Positions 6,254 to 9,373 of a stretch of 9,373 nt of DNA are shown piece by piece. Position 1 is the first letter of the stretch, and every line of letters starts with the position of its first letter. The notes below the pieces were generated by a model. It searched no databases, was not told the DNA's origin, and saw only the letters and a list, made by a program, of their open reading frames with translations. Origin of the DNA: JAXDLK01 sp034666665 (GTDB taxonomy: Bacteria; Desulfobacterota; Binatia; JACPRU01); the NCBI GenBank assembly GCA_034666665.1, contig JAXDLK010000007.1, forward strand, positions 1 to 9,373, written 5' to 3'. The translations under genes and the position numbers were made by a program.

Positions 6254-6724
6254 ATGAATCTGGAAGAGCTCGAGAAGCGAGTCAGGAGACTCGAAGACAT
6301 CGAGGCGATCCGCGATCTCAAGGCTCGCTACTGCCGTTACTGCGACGATGGCTACGACCCGGACGGGATCGCGGGCCTCTTCGTCGAGGACGGGGTATGG
6401 GACGGCGGGCCGCTCGGGCGCTGCGAGGGCAGGGAAGCGATCCGCAAGTTCTTCCGCGGCGCCTCGCGCCGTGTCAGCTTCGCCATCCATCACGTGATGA
6501 ATCCGCGGATCACGGTCGACGGCGACCGTGCGACGGGCGCCTGGTATCTCTTCCAGCCGTGCACGTTCGTCGAAGGCGACCGCGCGATGTGGATGGCCGC
6601 GCGCTACGCGGACGAGTACGTGCGCGTCGGCGGCGAGTGGAAGTTCGAGAAGGTGTCGGTCGATCTCTCGTTCGTCACGCCGTACGACGAGGGCTGGGCG
6701 AAGACGCGGTTCGCCCAGCCGTGA
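6254..6724 (+). CDS. SnoaL_4/NTF2-like family protein
   Basis: A 156-residue protein of the SnoaL/NTF2 cone-shaped alpha+beta fold, whose members include scytalone dehydratase, bile-acid 7-alpha-dehydratase (BaiE) and many ring-processing enzymes. The N-terminal helix I-E-A-I-R-D-L-K-A-R-Y-C-R, the following L-F-V-E-D-G-V-W-D segment (42-50) and the G-R-E-A-I helix (59-63) are typical. Tyr26, Asp31 and His79 are spaced as the catalytic Tyr30, Asp35 and His83 that I recall for BaiE, so a dehydratase or isomerase activity is conceivable. That is an inference from spacing alone. It is divergent from the CMD gene across 181 bases and is followed 34 bases later by the YcaQ-like gene on the same strand. 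The substrate is unknown. Confidence 0.82.
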   Translation: MNLEELEKRVRRLEDIEAIRDLKARYCRYCDDGYDPDGIAGLFVEDGVWDGGPLGRCEGREAIRKFFRGASRRVSFAIHHVMNPRITVDGDRATGAWYLFQPCTFVEGDRAMWMAARYADEYVRVGGEWKFEKVSVDLSFVTPYDEGWAKTRFAQP

Positions 6725-6758
6725 GGATCGCGGCGCCGCGCGATCCCGAGCTCGCAGA

Positions 6759-8051
6759 GTGCGCCCGCCTCGAACGTCGCGCCTGACGCTTCCGCTGCAC
6801 GCCGTCACCACGCTCTTTCTGCGGCGGCAGCACCTCGTCCGGCCGCGGTCGTCGCCGCTCGGCGCCGCTCGTCTCCGCCGTTTCGCGGAGGACGTGGGCG
6901 GGATCCAGATGGATTCGATCAACGTTCTCGAGCGGGCCCACTACCTCACGGTATGGAGCCGCTTCGGGCCGTACGACCGCGCGAAGCTCGATCGCCTCGT
7001 TCACCGCCGCCGGCTGCTCTTCGAATACTGGGCGCACGCGGCGTGCCTGGTGCCGACGTCGATGCTTCCCTGGTGGCGGCGGGCGATGCTCGACTACCGC
7101 CTGCGGCATACGGGCTGGTCGAAGTGGCTCCGCCGAAACGTGAACGTGCTGAACCGCGTTCGTGCCGCCGTCGTCGCCGGCGGGCCGATGGGGAACGCGG
7201 ACTTCGAGGCGCGGCGTCAGGCGGGCCGCGGCGGCTGGTGGCACTGGAAACCGGCGCAGCACGCGCTTCACTACCTCTGGATGACCGGTGCGCTGACGGT
7301 CGATTCACGCCGTCATTTCCAGAAGCGCTTCGACCTCTTCGAGCGCGCGATTCCCGCAGTGCGGGAAATCGAGCCGGTTTCCGCCGACGCCTTCGCCCGC
7401 TGGCACGTCGAGCGCTCGCTCCACGCCATGGGAGCGGCGACGGAGAGCGATCTCACGCGCTATCTGACGTTCCCGCGGTTCGCGCCGGCGGTGCGACGTG
7501 GGGCCGTGCGTGCGCTGATCGACGCCGGAGAGGTTCTCGAAGTCGCCGTCGAAGGTTCTCCGGCGCGCTGGCTGGCGCTCGCGCGAGACCTGCCGGCGTT
7601 GAAGCGTGCGGCACGCGCGACCGCGCTTCCGCGAGGTACGACGTTGCTCGCGCCGTTCGACTCGCTCCTGTGGAATCGCCAGCGGGTTGCGCGGCTCTTC
7701 GGCTTCCAGTACCGGATCGAGGTGTACACGCCCGGACCGAAACGCGTGCACGGCTACTACTCGTTACCGATCCTTCACGACGGCCACCTCATCGGCCGGG
7801 TCGATGCGAAGTCGCACCGCGCCGAGCGCAGCCTCGAGGTCCGACACCTCCACTTCGAGCCGTGGTTCGCCGAGGGGCGCCCGTCTCCGACCAGCGGCGC
7901 CACGCTCGATCGCGCCGCGACGCTCGCCAGCGTCGACGAGGTGCTCGATTCGCTCGCGCGTTTCGTCGGCGCAGACGAGGTCACCGTCCGCCGCGTGACG
8001 CCCGAATCGCTTGCGGCGCGAGCGAGCGGGAGGAAGATCACAGGCGGCTGA
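6759..8051 (+). CDS. YcaQ/AlkX-type winged-helix DNA glycosylase (HTH_42 family)
   Basis: A protein of about 430 residues matching the YcaQ (AlkX, 'crosslink repair DNA glycosylase') family; E. coli YcaQ is close in length. The family removes bulky N-alkylated bases and opens DNA interstrand crosslinks using a QxD catalytic motif. Here Gln50-Met51-Asp52 falls within G-I-Q-M-D-S-I-N-V-L-E-R-A-H-Y, the most conserved stretch of the family, so the enzyme looks active. The L-L-A-P-F-D-S-L-L-W-N-R segment and H-G-Y-Y-S-L-P-I-L, both in the C-terminal half, are also family hallmarks. No ATG lies before the catalytic motif; GTG at 6759 is the only plausible usual start and has a weak ribosome site, so the start is tentative. 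It lies 34 bases after the SnoaL-like gene and 40 before the PPOX gene, suggesting one transcript. Confidence 0.88.
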   Translation: MRPPRTSRLTLPLHAVTTLFLRRQHLVRPRSSPLGAARLRRFAEDVGGIQMDSINVLERAHYLTVWSRFGPYDRAKLDRLVHRRRLLFEYWAHAACLVPTSMLPWWRRAMLDYRLRHTGWSKWLRRNVNVLNRVRAAVVAGGPMGNADFEARRQAGRGGWWHWKPAQHALHYLWMTGALTVDSRRHFQKRFDLFERAIPAVREIEPVSADAFARWHVERSLHAMGAATESDLTRYLTFPRFAPAVRRGAVRALIDAGEVLEVAVEGSPARWLALARDLPALKRAARATALPRGTTLLAPFDSLLWNRQRVARLFGFQYRIEVYTPGPKRVHGYYSLPILHDGHLIGRVDAKSHRAERSLEVRHLHFEPWFAEGRPSPTSGATLDRAATLASVDEVLDSLARFVGADEVTVRRVTPESLAARASGRKITGG

Positions 8052-8091
8052 ACGGCAGGTGGTCGTTCGCACCGAAGTACGGAGAGCTCCA

Positions 8092-8727
8092 ATGCCACGA
8101 ATGAAGACCGAGGACCTCGACTGGTTCCTGCAGCAGCCGATCATCGGCGTGCTGGCGACGCTTCGCCGCGACGGGCGCCCGTACACCGTGCCCGTCTGGT
8201 GGCTCTGGCACGAAGGGAGCCTCTGGCTGAGCGGCACCTACGAGCGCGTGTGGTGCAAGCAGCTCGCTCGCGATCCGCGTGCTTCCCTGTGCATCGAGAC
8301 CATGCCTGCGTTGCTCGGCACGACAGCGCCCGGTGATGGCGCGCGAAGCTCCACACCCTCTCCCGTCCCGGGCGAGGGTGGCGCGCAAGCGCCGGGTGAG
8401 GGTTCCGGGCGGGTGAGGGTCGTGCCGGGTGAGGGCTTCGCCGGGCACGCCGAATTCGACGGGCCGGTTACGCGGCGGGAGCTCCCCGCGTTCGACATCT
8501 GGCCGATCTCCCGGCTGCTGGTCGAGAAGTACGTGGGTCTCGGCGACCCGGGGCGAGCGCCGGCGGTCGAGTCGTTCTTCGCGAACATGCAGACGGAGCA
8601 CCGCTTGCTGCTCGAGCTCGTCCCGGAGGTGCGCCGCGCGATCGACATGCGGGTGTATCGCGGCAAGCGAGCGGACCGCGAGTACCAGGCCGAGCGCTCG
8701 GACGGGAAGAACGACACGATGAAGTGA
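8092..8727 (+). CDS. Pyridoxamine 5'-phosphate oxidase-like (PPOX-fold) flavin/F420-binding protein with internal insertion
   Basis: A 211-residue protein of the split-barrel PPOX superfamily. Residues 9-45 (L-D-W-F-L through V-L-A-T-L-R-R-D-G-R-P-Y-T-V-P-V-W-W) and 55-68 (C-K-Q-L-A-R-D-P-R-A-S-L-C-I) give the first barrel strands and the usual flavin- or F420-binding surface. After Met71 the barrel should go straight into a strand like V-R-V-V..G-H-A-E-F. Instead there are about 35-40 residues rich in Pro, Gly, Ser and Glu, encoded by repeated GC-rich DNA. The frame is kept and the C-terminal part (about 120-190) looks normal, so the protein may fold with an extruded loop. ATG at 8092 has GGAGAG five bases upstream. 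The substrate is unknown; oxidoreductase or heme/cofactor-handling roles occur in the superfamily. Confidence 0.83.
   Translation: MPRMKTEDLDWFLQQPIIGVLATLRRDGRPYTVPVWWLWHEGSLWLSGTYERVWCKQLARDPRASLCIETMPALLGTTAPGDGARSSTPSPVPGEGGAQAPGEGSGRVRVVPGEGFAGHAEFDGPVTRRELPAFDIWPISRLLVEKYVGLGDPGRAPAVESFFANMQTEHRLLLELVPEVRRAIDMRVYRGKRADREYQAERSDGKNDTMK
8354..8436. repeat. Degenerate GC-rich repeat inserted in the PPOX coding region
   Basis: CACCCTCTCCCG (8354-8365) can pair with CGGGCGAGGGTG (8369-8380), one mismatch over 12 bases and a three-base loop. Next comes a perfect GGCGC-GCAA-GCGCC hairpin (8380-8393). Then there are three further near-identical copies of CGGGTGAGGGT, starting at 8393, 8410 and 8426. 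The proline/glycine-rich product and the hairpins resemble dispersed intergenic elements of the CCCTCTCCC...GGGAGAGGG kind seen in many high-GC genomes. The exact insertion borders cannot be set without an uninterrupted homolog. Confidence 0.7.
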
Positions 8728-8772
8728 CCGCTCCGGCGCGGGCAGCTGAATCGCGTTCGTGCCGCGGTCGGG

Positions 8773-9373
8773 TCACTCCCACCGCGCGGGTGCCGGCTCG
8801 ATCCGCCACACCGGCCCGCCGAGGTACATCGGGCCTTCGAACTTGAGGAATCCCGGCGCCGGGTCGGCGAACCAGTAGTAGACCTCAGGCGGTGACTTGC
8901 CGATCAGCTTGGCGATCAGCCCGGTGATCCCGCCGATCTCGAACTTCATCAGATACCGGTCCGCCTCGCGCCGAGTACGGCCGACGGAGAAGTGGTCCGT
9001 TCCGGCGGGCGCGATCTTCATGGTCAGCAGATGCGGCTTCGGTGTGAAGGCGAGCTGGTAACCGGATGCCCGTCCATCGGTGTTGCGCATCAGCACCCCG
9101 CCCATTCCGTTGTAGACGTCCTCGGGAATCTCGGCCTCGCCGTCCGCCGTTTCATCCTCGTCATCGCCCGATTCGCGCGACCGCGCACGATAGCGGCCGG
9201 TCTTGCGGTCGAACGAGACGTCGAGCGAAGACGCGAACGACGGACCCTTCTGCACCAGCGAGTACGAGAGCACCCGGAAGACCCGGTCCTGCGAGAAGAC
9301 GACGATCTCGTCGTACGAGGACCCGTCTTCGAAGTGGAAGAGGAGCCGGCTCTCGACGTTGCCGTCGCGGACG
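8773..9373 (-). CDS. Conserved-looking protein of unknown function, C-terminal part
   Basis: The frame is open from the right edge (entering as V-R-D-G-N-V-E-S-R) to a stop at 8773, giving 199 visible residues; the N-terminus is outside. I do not recognise the family with certainty. Visible features are a beta-rich start (L-L-F-H-F-E-D-G-S..E-I-V-V-F-S-Q-D-R-V-F-R), an L-V-Q-K-G-P-S-F segment, an acidic stretch D-D-E-D-E-T-A-D-G-E-A-E, and a C-terminus with repeated aromatic/glycine pairs (V-Y-Y-W-F-A-D-P-A-P-G-F, M-Y-L-G-G-P-V-W-R-I-E). This pattern suggests a beta-barrel or lipoprotein-like domain similar to bacterial DUF3108-type proteins, but that is a guess. The GTG at 9273 is internal, because the frame continues upstream without a stop. 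It converges on the PPOX gene with a 45-base gap that shows no clear terminator. Confidence 0.7.
   Translation of the reverse strand, partial: VRDGNVESRLLFHFEDGSSYDEIVVFSQDRVFRVLSYSLVQKGPSFASSLDVSFDRKTGRYRARSRESGDDEDETADGEAEIPEDVYNGMGGVLMRNTDGRASGYQLAFTPKPHLLTMKIAPAGTDHFSVGRTRREADRYLMKFEIGGITGLIAKLIGKSPPEVYYWFADPAPGFLKFEGPMYLGGPVWRIEPAPARWE

Noticed and set aside
5461..6786. Long plus-strand frame from a TTG within the inverted repeat across the CMD and SnoaL-like genes.
   Set aside because: It is antisense to the CMD gene and out of frame with the SnoaL-like gene; composition is arginine-rich, as expected of a shadow frame.
8725..8774. Possible bidirectional terminator formed by GTGACC and GGTCAC around the two convergent stop codons.
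   Set aside because: Only six pairs across a loop of nearly 40 bases and no T-run; could easily be chance in this GC-rich gap.

Overview
The window is GC-rich, densely coded DNA (few gaps over 150 bases) from a free-living heterotrophic bacterium. Codons strongly favour G/C in the third position, and the gene types (GT-C glycosyltransferase, YcaQ-type glycosylase, BNR propeller, SnoaL-like and CMD-family enzymes) suit Acidobacteriota, deltaproteobacterial or similar environmental lineages. The sequence alone does not fix the phylum. No rRNA, tRNA, CRISPR array, transposase or phage gene is visible.

Layout. At the left edge a minus-strand GFA/CENP-V-type gene begins at base 73 and runs off the window. 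A minus-strand FAD-dependent oxidoreductase (193-1500) lies upstream of it. Divergent from that is a membrane GT-C glycosyltransferase (1634-3142), which converges within 7 bases on exodeoxyribonuclease III (3150-3902, minus). The spacer between xth and the next plus-strand gene holds an 18-bp perfect palindrome. Then comes a two-gene unit with a 4-base ATGA overlap: a six-Asp-box beta-propeller protein (4060-5148) and a MoaD/ThiS-like sulfur carrier (5145-5567). The carrier's Gly-Gly terminus is followed by a 47-residue tail that reads through a 90-bp inverted-repeat element.

The most striking locus is 5530-6072 on the minus strand. It is a carboxymuconolactone decarboxylase (AhpD-like) gene interrupted by one in-frame TGA, exactly at the second cysteine of the CxxC redox motif. 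A short hairpin with GU in its apical loop starts 12 nt after the TGA. The reading frame stays intact and family-like to its normal end. The simplest reading is a selenoprotein (CxxU) that ordinary annotation would split in two or call a pseudogene.

Divergent from it are a SnoaL_4/NTF2-like protein (6254-6724), a YcaQ/AlkX-type winged-helix DNA glycosylase (6759-8051) and a PPOX-fold flavin protein (8092-8727), all closely spaced on the plus strand. The PPOX gene carries an in-frame, proline/glycine-rich insert made of a degenerate GC-rich repeat. A conserved-looking protein of unknown function (8773 to the right edge, minus) ends convergently with it.

Two genes here (MoaD-like and PPOX) have been lengthened in frame by repetitive DNA, and a third has its TGA recoded if the selenoprotein reading is right. 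In all three, a naive gene caller would give a misleading protein.
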